NCBI GenBank assembly: GCA_026874595.1
Contig: CM049307.1
Location: 20,875,079 to 20,939,078 of the forward strand
Source of the DNA: Sipunculus nudus
Lineage: Eukaryota; Annelida; Sipuncula; Golfingiida; Sipunculidae
DNA: 64,000 bases
Reading direction: 5' to 3'
Below are positions 24,830 through 37,338 of the stretch, in pieces. The position numbers and the translations under genes were made by a program. Every line of letters begins with the position of its first letter. Position 1 is the first letter of the stretch. The notes beneath the pieces were generated by a model, which was not told where the DNA came from, ran no database searches, and saw only the letters and a program-made list of their open reading frames with translations.

Positions 24830-25250
24830 ATTGTCCCCCACTTTCACGGAACATGGGACATTGATTTGGGTTTGTCTGTCTGTCTGTCCCTCTGTCTGGC
24901 TGTCCGTTGTTTTCATTTCTGTGCAATAACTTATCTAAATATTATCCAATTTCATTCAAATTTGGGTCAATGTTTGCTCTCATGCATACCTTGTACGGGA
25001 TTTGTTTTGGAGTGTCTGTCCCAAAATTTGGTACCACCAGCTCCAAAACAAACAAAATTTTCCCATTTGTTCCCAATTCACAACAAAAATAATGACATGT
25101 GGAGACATCTTCAGGGGACAATGTAAACTAAAACACTGGCACTATTACATGTGGAGACATCTCCAGGGGAAAATAAAAACTAAAACATTGAGAAAGCAAG
25201 AGGAAGAAGCAGCAACATTAATTCCACAAACTTGCTTGTTTATCTAAATA
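24830..25250 (+). repeat. Dispersed repeat with GTCTGTCTGTCC run and internal tandem
   Basis: It begins with a TTGTCCCCCACTTTCACGGA-type end, then TGTCTGTCTGTCTGTCC. Near its right end a ~45-bp unit starting ACATGTGGAGACATCT occurs twice (about 25096 and 25147). It resembles the other GTCC-bearing elements in layout but not in terminal sequence. Confidence 0.5.
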
Positions 25251-25467
25251 GTATTTATTTAACATGATACATGTACCCATGTTGACAGCCAAAGGAAGCA
25301 TGTAACCTGAGGGGTGGACAGCACATGTAGAAGTTGAAAGGTCACTTGTAATTGGAGAGAGTACATGAAGAATCTGTTCTCGATTGCGAAACTCTGGCTC
25401 ATCTGATTTGCCCCCAGATCTGCCACTTGGATGTGTTTGGGGTATGATCAGTGGCCATATTATCAAG

Positions 25468-25488
25468 CCCCTCCCCCCCCCCCCCCCC
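25468..25488. repeat. Poly(C) tract
   Basis: Sixteen or more C with one early T. It overlaps a spurious poly-Gly minus frame. Confidence 0.9.
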
Positions 25489-26553
25489 ATTATTAACATG
25501 TGGCTTTACACAAAATAGACAGCCTGTGCAGTGAGGGTTCAGCACTATTTGGCTGCAATTTATAAAATGTACAAAGAATTATCTTCATTAAATAGACATA
25601 TGATTTGGGAAAAATTTTAAGCCCCCTTAAATTCACAGTTGAGCAACAAAATTTTGTTTGCATTTTCAAATTAAGGGGTCAGGGCAAAAATGTAAAAAAA
25701 AATTCATGATCTTCCATACAGGATAATCCCATCCATTCTCGTCCCCTTTTGTGAATTGAAATGTAACCAGATTAATGTGAATCAGATTTTTATTAAGATC
25801 TATTTATAAATCATTATAAATATAGTTTATCCTGAGCTACCAGTAGTTATGAATCAGAATTTCATTCAATTTAATTAATTCCCATTGTTTAATTCCTAGT
25901 TAAAATCAGATTGTCAATCAGATTAATGTTTTTGTCTACACTATGAAGAGGATTGTGCAGTTAACCCATGTGTGTGTGTAGGTATATTGGATCCTTAAGT
26001 TGAAGTGAAATGCTGCAGCTGCTGGTAGTTCATTTCATTTTTCTTTTTATATATTTTTTATAGACTCCTTGCTCATCTCCTAAATGGGTTGGTAGGCGTG
26101 GTTTTAAACTGGCAGGTGTCACTTACAATTAAACTTTCAGAATTCTTTTGAACACAATAATGAAGCACTGACTTTTAACATATTTACCAGAAACCCTGTT
26201 TGCAAAACTTAACTCCACACCAATTGTTGGCCAGAAAAACAATGAGTAGTCAAACTGCACAAGTACTTGAGAAGAGTTCAATGCAATGCTATATTTAAGC
26301 AAAAGGTTGTCTTAATTTTATTAATTTTCATTTATCCGCAGTCATGTAAACTTATTATGAAACTTACATGTATTAAATTAATGCTGTCTTAGAAATTTAT
26401 TGCTGCTAAATTTCCATAATGAATTTTGTTTTCATATGAGCTGGCCAGATCTTAAAATCTATGTAAATTTGGGATTTAGACACTTTTAATCCAGGTAGAT
26501 CAAATAATGAATGAAGTGTCACTGAAGCAAGCCAAGGAGTAGATTAGGATTCT

Positions 26554-26723
26554 GATCTGGGCTGGCCGAGTTTAAAATCAGTCCACCACAGGATTGTAAT
26601 CTTGATCAGCCCAGATCAAAATTCTAATCTAGGCTGGCCGAGTTTAAAATCAGTCCACCACAGAATTTTAATCTGGAACAGCCCAGATCAAAATTTTAAT
26701 CTGGGCTGACACAGTTTAAAACA
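26554..26723. repeat. 72-bp tandem repeat built on an inverted motif
   Basis: Units start at about 26559, 26631 and 26703 (GGGCTGGCCGAGTTTAAAAT type). Each carries ATCTGGGCTG and, farther on, CAGCCCAGAT, which are reverse complements, so each unit can form a stem. Confidence 0.8.
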
Positions 26724-26727
26724 AACA

Positions 26728-26728
26728 C

Positions 26729-26805
<77 letters not shown>

Positions 26806-26850
26806 TATATTATATGAATGTATGTGTGTGTGTGTGTGTGTGTGTGTATG
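26728..26850. repeat. (TA)n followed by (TG)n microsatellite
   Basis: About 30 TA units, a short ATTATAT transition, then about 12 TG units. Confidence 0.95.
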
Positions 26851-27744
26851 TAAAAGATTCTTAAAATCTAATAAATGGCCCTGATTATTGACCAGGACTT
26901 GTAGAAAGAGCATGTTTTCATTAGTAAATCCTCAAAATTTGAAGATTATACCTCATACAAAACTTTTTTTAACACATCATATTTTTCTCTTCCTGTAAAA
27001 AGAAATGAGTTATCATGTGTCAGTTAAATACATGGAAACTTTTTACCAACTAATCATGTTAAATCACATCAAAGAAGATTTAATGCTTTGCATTTATTTT
27101 TTTTCAAAGTTATGTTGTGGTGAATTGTGTGTTAAATTATGGCAACAGAGGACATTCTGTAATGATTTACCAAGTGATCCGATTATTAAAATGTCACAGG
27201 TAATTGTTCTATCAAACCCAAATAACACTGCTAAAGATGTATTAGTATCATTTAAACATCAGATGAAAGCTCCAAATACCAGGATGTAATATTTATGGAC
27301 TAATCAGTGATGGAGACTCAGCTAATTGTATTTAATGACAACATAATATTATTCACTTTTTTAAAGGAATTGTTTAAAATGAAGAATTGAACCAATTTTA
27401 ATACAGGGTAATGTGACAAATATCTTGCTAAGATATTTAATACAATGACCTACTTTTTACAGAGTCCTTTGTGTGGGTAACAATAGCAGCCTAGAATGCC
27501 CGTGGCATTATTCACTTGCAAAACCAAAGCATTATGAATTAAAAGGATTTATGTTTGGGAAGATTTCACAAAACATATGCTACAATTATTTCGCTATGAT
27601 TAATAGTTGTCTTGGATTCAGTTTGAACATTGACCGTAGACTGTAGAACTCTCAATTTGATTATTGCACACAGTCATAATATTCAGTGTTTAAGTGTTAA
27701 CATGATTTATTTACAACCTGTTCCTATCTTTACAGGTACTTAAT

Positions 27745-27878
27745 ACATTATGTATATTGTTTATCTGTCCCTAGTGCTACATTATGTAAATTGTTTATCT
27801 GTCCTTAGTACTACATTATGTATATTGTTTATCTGTCCTTAGAACTACATTATGTATATAGTTTATCTGTCCTCAGGA
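27745..27878. repeat. 34-bp minisatellite, four units
   Basis: ACATTATGTATATTGTTTAT units start at 27745, 27779, 27813 and 27847, exactly 34 bases apart, each ending in CTGTCC(T/C)(T/C/A). Confidence 0.95.
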
Positions 27879-30800
27879 ATGAGCTTGTAAACAAGCTTGT
27901 CTCCAATTCAGTGCATCAATGATATCCGTGTTGAATGGTTGGAGAAAATGTATAATATTCTAGTCAGCCATTTCAGCTGTTTGATATAACACTCACTCAG
28001 GCCTGGTAACTTATATTTGCTTCATTGTCTTTTGCTAGGAATGGTGTCATAAATAATGTAAATTGGTAAAACTGAAATGATATGAGCCTCATGTATGAGA
28101 CATTAAGCCACTGTATAATCTTTGTGTCAGAGTATGACATGACATTTTAAAAGTATACAGTAATAAAAAAACTAGGACTGTAAGGTTAAAGCAGTATTAA
28201 GATCAGGCTGCAAACCTGATTTTTTTTCTGTAAGCATTACCAGTAGCACTATTAGATATATTTTGGCATTGTATCTTCTTCTTTTCAGTTCAATATTTTA
28301 GTTTTCTTAAAACAATCCTCTAGGAAGCACATGAAACCCAGGAATTTTTTTCATATGCTCAACTTGTCACACAGCTTTTACGAATTGTTATGGCAACTTC
28401 TACCACTTTAATATTTAATTTGTCCTGTGTTTAGTACTAAGTAATAATGCACATCCCCTAAATCTGCCCCTGATACATTCAACATTTTATGTATGTCTTT
28501 TTGTCTGTTGTTTCTTTACTGTGTTTGTGATATTTAGCAAAGTTATTGTGGTATATTGGAGAAATGTATAGATAATTGGACATAGAGGCATGGGGAAAAT
28601 GAGTTGGTCTTCCAAAATGATGCATTACTGGCACTGTATTTAGTGGATAAATTTGGTCCTGTAAGAGAGGCGGGTCTTGAGGCAAGAATATGTTGAATGT
28701 GAAATATAATCTTAATATAAATATGCACTTGTTCTATACAACTACTTCAAATAAGTAAATTGCTCCTTCCCAGATTGTTACATAAGGCTTTTATGATATA
28801 ATCTGTCTCTTAAAGTTCCATAAAAAGAGAACATAGTTGTTGTATGTGACAGTAATAGAGGCCATCACTGTCTGTTTGTGTTTATATCAGTGGTAATGGT
28901 ACTTTACACAAATCTCAGCAGCTTGTATCTAATTTCTTGAAAATAAGACATTACTAAAACATGACTGCAAGATAAAAGATTGGCCAAATTTCTGTCTGTC
29001 CTTTAGCCAAGACCTTCTCTTGGTCTCCGAAGTATTGATCAGGAACCTTTTTGGCTTGTAATAAAATGATCTGTGTGGACATGCCATTGTTCTTAAAAAT
29101 GTTACTGTAGTACCTAAACTTTCAGAGGAATTCTTTATGTGGGTGTTAAGCAGGACTTTTTTACCTTTTTTATGCTTGTCACACATTTATCTGATTTCTG
29201 TTCTAGTGGTTAAGGAATCAGATATGTATCATGTAATTGTAGGTTCCTTCTGGTGTGATAAATATACTGAACAAGCCATAGGAATAAAATGCTACGGTAC
29301 GCTCTAATTTAAACACAAATTTTCTTTCAGAATAATTTAAATGGATAGAGCATGTTGGTTAATTATATATATATATGATTCTGATAAGGCTTAATTGTAT
29401 CATTATAATCAACAAAAATGAATTTTGCACATATTACTCACAGTTTGATTGACATAGAAATGGTAGTAAACCATGATCAACCAGACTGCATTTCATCATA
29501 ACTAAGAAATATTTGTAATTTTTTTTTTAATGCAGCTAGTTTAAGCATTAAGCTATCTATTTCAACTGAAAGGTCAATCTGAATAAGTGAATATTACATT
29601 TATGTGATACAATTGTGCCATTTAAGCATTCCTAAATATAACTAAAAGAGTAGGCAGAAGGTTACACATCCTTTACTGAAGACAGGTAGTTTACTGGACT
29701 TGTAAGTTTGGTTGACCTCTGAAGATCAAAGCAAATTCAATCTCATACGTCTAGTTAACACTGGTTCTGTTTTGTGGTGTGCCACATTATTCTCAATTAA
29801 CTGTAGTTATTTTTAGCTGAACTGGCTGATGAAAATATATTTATTGTCCTCCTGATGTCATTGGCTGTCTCAGTTGCCATGATATGTTGTGTAGGCTTTA
29901 ATTGTAAGTGATCTAAAGATGCACAGGGGTCACTCTTTCATTTTACTTGAAAGTATCTTTACCACAGAAATGGAATGATGCTCATGGGTTAGTATTGTTC
30001 CACAATACTTAAGATTTCACCAATAGGCCTTTTACTGAATTATAAACTTTTATACTAATGTTTTAGGTTTTCATGAAAATGTGTTTAAAGAAGAATATAC
30101 AATATGTATATAGTAGATAATATAAATAATGATGAAGGTCCTAGAGCTTCACTTGCCATCTCATATTATCACTTTAAAGTAAAATAAGCAACTTATTTTT
30201 CATTGGAAAAAAATTTGATTAAAATTTGATATGACAGCAGTGATGTGAATTCTTGTTGTCAAGTGGTATGTAATGATTTCAACAAAAATAATGCATTAAT
30301 AAATTTAAATGGAACTGGGTGTTGATTCTGAATTCTACAAAGACATCACAGAACTTTACCATGAACAGAGGGAAGGACTGTCATGAGGTCAGGTTTGGCC
30401 ACTTTATCTCAAACATTTAACAGGTCAGTTCTTGTCTCATCACTGAAAATAAGGTTGGAACGATTGGCTGATTTTTTCCAAAACCTTATATAATCCATTC
30501 ATTCATTTGCATACCAGTAAGTCACTAATAGAACCAAACTTGGCCAATGAGTTGGTCAATGAGATGACTAATCTTCTGATTCCACAGTGTGACTGTTTTT
30601 ACATTGCAAAACAACATATTCATAGTCCTCAGCCTGCTGTCTTTTAAGAGATTTAACTTGCATATAATACATGATATATGTGTAAAATATATGACTCTTT
30701 GTTGGCTTGAATACTGGCCATTTGTGAGAGTTTGGTGACCGAAATGCAGCTAGATAAGGCTTAGAGGAAATTTGGGTTTAATTAAGAACATGTGGAAAAC

Positions 30801-32006
30801 ATGTAACCTGATGTCAGAATAGCCTTTTTCCTGAGTGATCCGGTCACTGGGGGATTCGATGATAAAGCATCTTCATGTCCATTATACATTGACTGTCATC
30901 AGTGTCAAATGTTACACTATTGAAAACTGATGGATGTATGGTAGACAAGACTGGCATGGACTAATGAATCTCCCAATTAACCCAAGAAGCCCCCATCAGA
31001 CTTGGGATGTGGTCTGCAAAGATGGACAGTGGCTATTGTAGAAACCCATTACAGATAACTTTCAGGATAATGCATGGACACCAGAGATTTGTATTTAATT
31101 CATGCCAATCATGTTCCATTACTCCATGCTAAGGTATATTGTTTCAAATGTACCAGCATGCTGTCTGGTAATTGATTTTGTGTATTGGTGATATGTAGAG
31201 ATAAGAGGTTCAGTTACTCAACTTACTGATCCAGGGCAGGAGGTCACTAACCACTGAGGGTTTAATCTTCAAAAATGCAATGGATATCTGCACATCTGAT
31301 GTGTATTATGTGATACTTTTAGAAATATAATATGACACCTGTGTTGTGTTTCTGGTGATATCTTAATTCTGTGCCCTTGTGCATGATTCCATTTGTTGAA
31401 TTTACTTATGTGTTGCGAAGTGTTTTTTCCACATATCCCAAGTACTAGGATTTCAAATTAGAAAAATGTAGATTTGTTGGAAACATCAGGCTTTGGCTTG
31501 TTATCAAATGTTTTATGTATATTATATACATGCACAAACAAGCACAGAACTGAGGAAAACAATGTCCTCACATTTCTTCCTATTTCACGATAATCAGGGA
31601 ACAGGACACCTGCCATCCAGAAATTTTAATCTGATATCTGTGAAATTGTATGTTAAGCAAAATGTTAATCCTCCCAGGGCTGTAATGATAATCATTTAAT
31701 TCATGGTAAGATATGTATCACAATACTTTACTCATCATGATCTGGTACATGATGCTATACTTGTAAGTAGTGTAGGAGTTCATATCAAATCTTCATAAAT
31801 AACATGTCATGGAACTGCCCCTACAGTTGGTTTGATTGTTCATCTAACAGCCAATGAGATGCCTATTAACTTATTTCTGGCCAATTATATTTGGCTTGAT
31901 ATCATGATGTACCAGTGCACGGGTGAATTGTTGTAGACCTAAATAACAGCTGCTAAGGCAGTTAAGGTTGATAGCCACATTTGAATTTTGAAGGTGTTGA
32001 TTGAAA
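27879..32006. other. Gene-free intronic stretch
   Basis: Four kilobases of AT-rich sequence with few CpG and no recognised exon or repeat ends. Frames of 60-85 codons at 28479-29186 (-) and 31493-31699 (+) have no recognisable product. Confidence 0.45.
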
Positions 32007-32441
32007 TACTGTGGTTGGCTTCATATTCGCGAGGCTGAAATTTCGCGTTTTCTCCATTTTTAATGTTTCGCCAGGGTGTCATTTTCGCGATCTCACCAGA
32101 ACCTATATCAAAACTTTGGTAAAGCCATTGCTGTGTGTATTATAATTTGAGAATAATTCATGAGCTTGTGATATTCTCCTCATATAAGGATGGGCCCGTA
32201 CATACAGCACAGGTTCTTTAGTTCAAATTTAAGGGAATGTTTTCCCTATACCTGCATGGATGTAACTTATATTAAGATTTCTCACTGTTCTAACCTATTT
32301 CCATTCAAGGATTGGCTACACTTAATCAGAAGGACACAATCAATTGGCCAATTATTCCCGAGGGTGTCATTTTCGCGATTATTTCCCATTCGCGAATATC
32401 GCGAAATTAAAACCCTCGCGAACAAAAAGGCAACCACAGTA
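32007..32441. mobile_element. CGCGAA-rich MITE with TACTGTGGTTG ends
   Basis: The left end TACTGTGGTTGGCTTCATAT and the right end (reverse complement TACTGTGGTTGCCTTTTTGT) are inverted repeats continuing into TTCGCGAGG on both sides. The borders are TA dinucleotides. The phrase GGGTGTCATTTTCGCGAT appears twice inside (about 32073 and 32362). The element is an island of CpG in CpG-poor DNA. Confidence 0.8.
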
Positions 32442-35400
32442 TATCATGTGTAAAACTCTTAAAATGAACAACTTGAAAGAAAGAAAATCTTTTGTTCTGT
32501 TTGGTTGATTAGTATAATGGCAATTTTTGCAAAAAGAATATATGCTGCTTACAAAAATTATAACAAGCCTGCAAAACAGAGGATTCCTAATTAGTATGAA
32601 ATCACAGGGAGGACAGGACATTAACAACATTAAGGGATACACTTTCAGTTCATTTATGATGTAGGTGCTAACGTTGATGTTGTTAACCCTAATCAGAAAC
32701 CCTGGGCATGCAGTGGTGAAAGCAGCAAGAGATATTTGAGAGATACTAGTATTTATCACAGCTGAGATACTTATGTTACCTGCATGGAAGGTCTCTGTAT
32801 CTTGTCTTTGATAAGGTCTGAGTGACCTGAATCAGACTGTCATGTCTGATTCAGGTTCACAGAGAAATTGAATTAAACGAAAAAGTGCAAATAGGTTAAA
32901 TTTCCGGCTGAAAGCTGTATGCATTAAACTCTCAGCTTAGATCATCCTAGATTCCTATGTAATATGTTTTGTAATGCATACAGGGAAACTTTTCTTATTT
33001 GTACACTGTATTTTTATCCAAAACTACCAGTACATACAACAAAATTGTTTATTTTTACCACCACCTGTGTAGTTTGAAATGAGTCTTGCTTTTGCCAAAG
33101 TCTGCATTTTTGTTTGTCTGCTGGTATCTTTTACTTCAGTGCCATTATGTTTTCAAGTTAATAAAGTAAATCATTAGTACTTTAGTAGTTAACCTTGGTC
33201 CATTTTGCAAAGCAAGATCATATATTATATTTTTTTTATCGCCAGAATCCCCAGTGAAAAAGACAATTTAAATTTATTGATAATCTAAAATTCTATAGGA
33301 ATTATCCTTGGGGATATGAATGATAATCAAACGGTTCATTATTTTTTAGTACAAGTGCAATCTTAACCTCATCCTTGCTCAATTGACATGATCCATTAAC
33401 TGAGAAATCGAAACATCAGTTTTCCCAACTTGCTAAATATACATTCAAAAGAAACAAGAAACTTTTCATAAACATTAAATGAGAAAAAAAAAGTAAAAAT
33501 AGATAAAAATTTCCTTATATAAAACAATCTTATACTACGTTTAAACAGGTATGCTTATATATAAGAGGGGATATGAAAGATTGCTATGGATTTCAAATGT
33601 TGCAGGGGATGGCTAAAAGTACACCAGTTGACAGTCTAAAACAAGATTTACTTTCAATTTTCCTATCCAAATAGATTTTCTGCTGTGGTCTTTATTGATT
33701 CTTTGGCATCTTTTGCTGTGTTCTTTAATATACAAAAGTAATTGAGTATTCATTTAAGTTAAAACCTTATAAGCTTACATTTCCGGATGTGATTAACATC
33801 TAAAGCTTAGATGGTGATTTACTTTGTCAGTTGGTATATGCTGATAGTTCTTTCTGGGTTTAAAAGAAAAAACAAAAATTATTGTTAATATAAGCATACT
33901 TGATGTTTAAATTGTTCAGATTTACCAGAAATTATTTTGTAGAATTAAATCTCTATTGCAAATAATTTGTTTGCAGCAATAGGCTGAAAATTAATTCAGG
34001 ACAATGATAGCTGAATTTTTATTAGGAAATCTAGAGTTTCAATGCCAGTAGTTGAATGTTGCAGTGTCATGGTTCAAGTTATATGAATTTAATCAAAGTG
34101 CTTTTGTATTTTGATCACTCAGCCTGATAATGTTTCAATAACCCTTTGAAATTTAAACCCGGAGAAGTTTCAAAGGTTTGACATTTTATTCACGCTACAA
34201 AAAAGCATGTAGCCTTGTTGGAAATTAATTGGATTATTAACAAGAGGCTTATTGGATCTGATTGTAGTAAAAGTAGCATTTATCGAATTTTTCTTTTGAA
34301 GTTGGAAGCCATGTTTTCAAGAGTGTCATCTGTCTTTTTCAAAACCTTATCATAGATTTCAATGAGCTGTCATCAAAATGTGTAGTCTCTCAGAAATGAA
34401 AGAAAACTTTATTTTGTGGAGATTTTATTCAGAAGGAGATCTGGATAAAAGTTTGTCATTGGAAGTGGTGTGCACTCACAGAGTTCTCCTAGCTTGGCTT
34501 ATTCCTAGTATGAGCCTAGGTAGTTAAGTTTGGTATTCTAGCACTTGATGTAGCAACCATAAATGGAGACATCAATTTCTGAATAAATGGTACCTTGGGG
34601 GTTTTGTTAACTTCTAATCTAAGTAAATTATTGAGTGGCAAGGAATCAATTTAGAAGGCTGCTGGGATGTTCACAGTGGACAGAGTGTCAGTCCTAACAG
34701 CTTCACTGGCTGTCCCTTATAGCTGTCCTGTCTGAAGTAAGTGCAAATAAATATAACTTCTCAAGCTCCTGGAGTGCTGTATTTACAAGCTTGATTGGCT
34801 TCACTGGAGGAGTATCAAATACGCTGTAGGCTTCAATATAGTGCCTTAATCAGCCATTAATACCTGCTGTGAAGCGTTATTTGATTTCTTATAATAAAAG
34901 TCTTAATGTGTTTCGCTTTTTCAGATTTCATATTTTAAAACTTGAGAGCTCTATTCAGTGTCAGCTTAAATTGACTTGACTTGATTGTAAGTGATGTATC
35001 AGTGGCAGATTGCTTTTGAAGATGGTCTGTTAATGAATGTCATCAAGGTGAATTGCCACTCAGAGTGTAATTACCATGTCGCCTGCAGCCAAATTAGTGC
35101 AGAATGACTTGAGATATGTGAAAATAAAAGCCAAACACCTTTTCAGTGTGATGGAAAAAAATAGAAAATTCCTCTGCATTTTCTGCAATGTACCGGAACT
35201 GTTTTGTTTTGTTTTTGGTGAAAGTATTCTGTAGGTCTGCACTACTAAAATGTGATAGTAATTAAATAATGCTCCTCAATATGTTTGCCATTGCCTTGGC
35301 ATATCTGGTTTGAGACTGTTAATATGAAACTGCTTTGTAGCTACATTTTCCAAATAAAATGAATTTTACAGGCAATCCATAGTTATGTGCTTTATTTTCT

Positions 35401-35719
35401 GGTCCTGATCTATCACCTCTCAAATGTAATAAACTATCATTTCATTATTTTTTTTTAAGACTGAATTTTTATACACAATAGCTAGAGCCCTAATAAATTG
35501 TAGTTTCAGGCACTCTTTTTCCTCTCGGCAACTTGACCAGAAAATGAAAGTAAAATACACATTAAGTACCAATGAAAGTGTAAAATCTCTTCTTCACTTA
35601 GTCTTTGGAAACTGCACGATTAAACAATTAAAATACAACTGCAAATACAGGTACATGTGAAAAGGCTCTGGTTTATATACTCAGCAATATATATAGGGGC
35701 TTTCAGTATCTTCCAGTTT
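32442..35719. other. Gene-free intronic stretch
   Basis: AT-rich, CpG-poor, with no exon or clear repeat recognised. Confidence 0.45.
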
Positions 35720-36145
35720 GACTGCCCTTGTCCAAAATACCAACACAGATATGTCTTTATACAAAATGCCACTGATAATGGCAGTATACAAACAACTCTA
35801 GATATGTGTCCATATATGAAATACCAAAAAGCCTAAGCCTTTTTGTTCTTATACAAAATTATACCCAGTATGATGTGCATGTGCAGACCTGTGTACAAAA
35901 TGCCACCAAACATAATTTCCATTTTCAAAATACTACCAAACATAATGTCCATTTACAAATTGCCACCAAACAAAGACTCCCATGTTGAATTAAAATACCA
36001 TCAGACAATGCCCATGTACAAAATGCCACCAGGCAAAATGCCAATGTACAAAATGGATGGTATGAATCATGACATCCATCTACAGCATGCCACCAGACAT
36101 AATTTCAGATTAAAATGACACCAAACATAATGTCCATGTGTAAAT
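35720..36145. repeat. Degenerate ~30-bp minisatellite
   Basis: Diverged units of the type TACAAAATGCCACCAAACAT followed by AATGTCCATG recur about ten times, clearest at 35890-36060. The frames across it are repeat artefacts rich in Lys-Met-Pro. Confidence 0.8.
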
Positions 36146-37170
36146 GAAAATGTGATCTTATATTTTCCTGAAGTTTTCAATGGTTCACTCTGTGTGTTTT
36201 TTCATGTACTGGTATAATGGCTTTATTTTTGTAGCTATAGCCATTTGTATACATGTACTTTACAATTTATTACTTTAAACAAATGTTAACAGTGTTATAA
36301 TATGAAAAAATTTCAGTGTGATAAATCCTGATTAAATTGAAAAAAAACTATGGCTTTGTGCCTGGCATTATTTTTCCAAACAAGTTGATATTTATTAAGC
36401 TTCTTCCGACATTCAAGAAAGAGGAAGCCAGTGGGAAGTCCAGCTTTATTTTAAGAGACAGAGCTTCCTTATTTGTAGTATTTCACAAAAAAGTACCATA
36501 CATCATCAGACAAAAACTCAATTGGGAAAAAATGTCACTTTGTTAATATTAATAATTACTTATCAGTCCACTGGTGCTTTTTTGAAGAAATAAATGTTTC
36601 CCTGTTACAGGAAACCAACAGTTATTCAACAACCTCTGCCATTTTATTTAATAAAAAGATGTATATATTAAAGGATTATCTTTTGCATATATGGCTTGTA
36701 TATGTCATTGTTGTACAGTGCAAATTTTGTTAAAAAAATAAACTTTAACAACATTATATAAATATGAACAAAAATTATTCTTTTATATTCAAACATTCTT
36801 TCTCATTAAGTCCTCTTTAGTTTGATTCATTCTTGATTTACATTCTTTAAATGACATTATAAGAGTCAAAGGTTCCAAAAACTGCAACAAATGTTCAAAT
36901 GAGTGACTTGAATTTAGTGACATGAGTGAATTTTCTTTTCTTTGTTTTTTTTTAAGTTTGCCAATGTCAGCCCAAAATGTGATCTGTCAATTTTACTGTA
37001 AAATAACCATATAATGTATTAAACTTTGGAAATGACTAAATTACATTTAATATTTATTTTAAAACTGAAAGAATCCATTGAAAATACCTCATTCAAAGGC
37101 ACACAGTTTTCACATTTACCTCAAATAAAGAAAAATATCATAAGTATAAGATTTGCAAATACTCCATCTA
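36146..37170. other. Gene-free intronic stretch
   Basis: AT-rich, no recognised feature. The frame at 36337-36546 (+) is treated as chance. Confidence 0.45.
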
Positions 37171-37283
37171 TTAACTATCGACCAAGACTTTTGTAATCTT
37201 TGTTAGAGTACAATGGAACTCAGTATAAACAACAATAAGTTTCATAAATGTTTGATTTATGGTAAAAAAACTCTTTAACTTAC

Positions 37284-37338
37284 CTGTAAGTGAGGCAACT
37301 ACAGCCAGGTAAACCAACATCTTCTTGAGAAATGCCAT
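37284..37338 (-). CDS. Peptide precursor exon 1: start codon and signal peptide core
   Basis: The ATG at 37338-37336 sits in a good context (AATAATGG, with A at -3 and G at +4). It opens 18 codons reading MAFLKKMLVYLAVVASLT, a positively charged N-terminus followed by a hydrophobic run. The exon ends one base into codon 19 at a strong donor, G|GTAAGTT. There is no earlier in-frame ATG in the adjoining open frame, so this start is the natural one. After joining, the hydrophobic core continues into exon 2 as VLVCG, with likely signal-peptidase cleavage near Gly23. A signal-peptide exon followed by a long phase-1 intron is common in secreted peptide genes. Confidence 0.75.

Larger units (their letters stand above)
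13446..37283 (-). other. Giant intron 1 of the peptide precursor gene
   Basis: About 23.8 kb lies between the exon 1 donor and the exon 2 acceptor. It contains one large AGCTCAGCTGAC element, two TIR MITEs, a SINE-like piece, several microsatellites and minisatellites, and long stretches of unremarkable AT-rich DNA. No further phase-1 exon was recognised. Confidence 0.6.
11344..37338 (-). other. Gene span: three-exon secreted peptide precursor (unrecognised family)
   Basis: The span holds three minus-strand coding exons, 37284-37338, 13377-13445 and 11344-11468. Joined, they give 82 codons and a TAA stop. Both junctions are phase 1: G plus TG makes Val19, and G plus AT makes Asp42. Every splice site is canonical (GTAAGT and GTACAG donors; TTTGCAG and ATTGCAG acceptors). 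Intron 1 is about 23.8 kb and intron 2 about 1.9 kb. The product would have a signal peptide over residues 1-23, a Lys-Arg site at 29-30, and a mature region ending in Val79 before Gly-Arg-Lys, an amidation and processing signal. The layout is that of a neuropeptide or peptide-hormone precursor; I do not recognise the family. Extra phase-1 cassette exons in the introns cannot be excluded. Confidence 0.72.

Noticed and set aside
27005-27289. 94-codon plus frame with a donor-like CACAG|GTAATT inside
   Set aside because: No matching acceptor and no resemblance to TRAF7 or another known protein.
32379-32759. 126-codon minus frame, the longest in the window
   Set aside because: Its end runs through the right TIR of the CGCGAA MITE and it has no recognisable domain.
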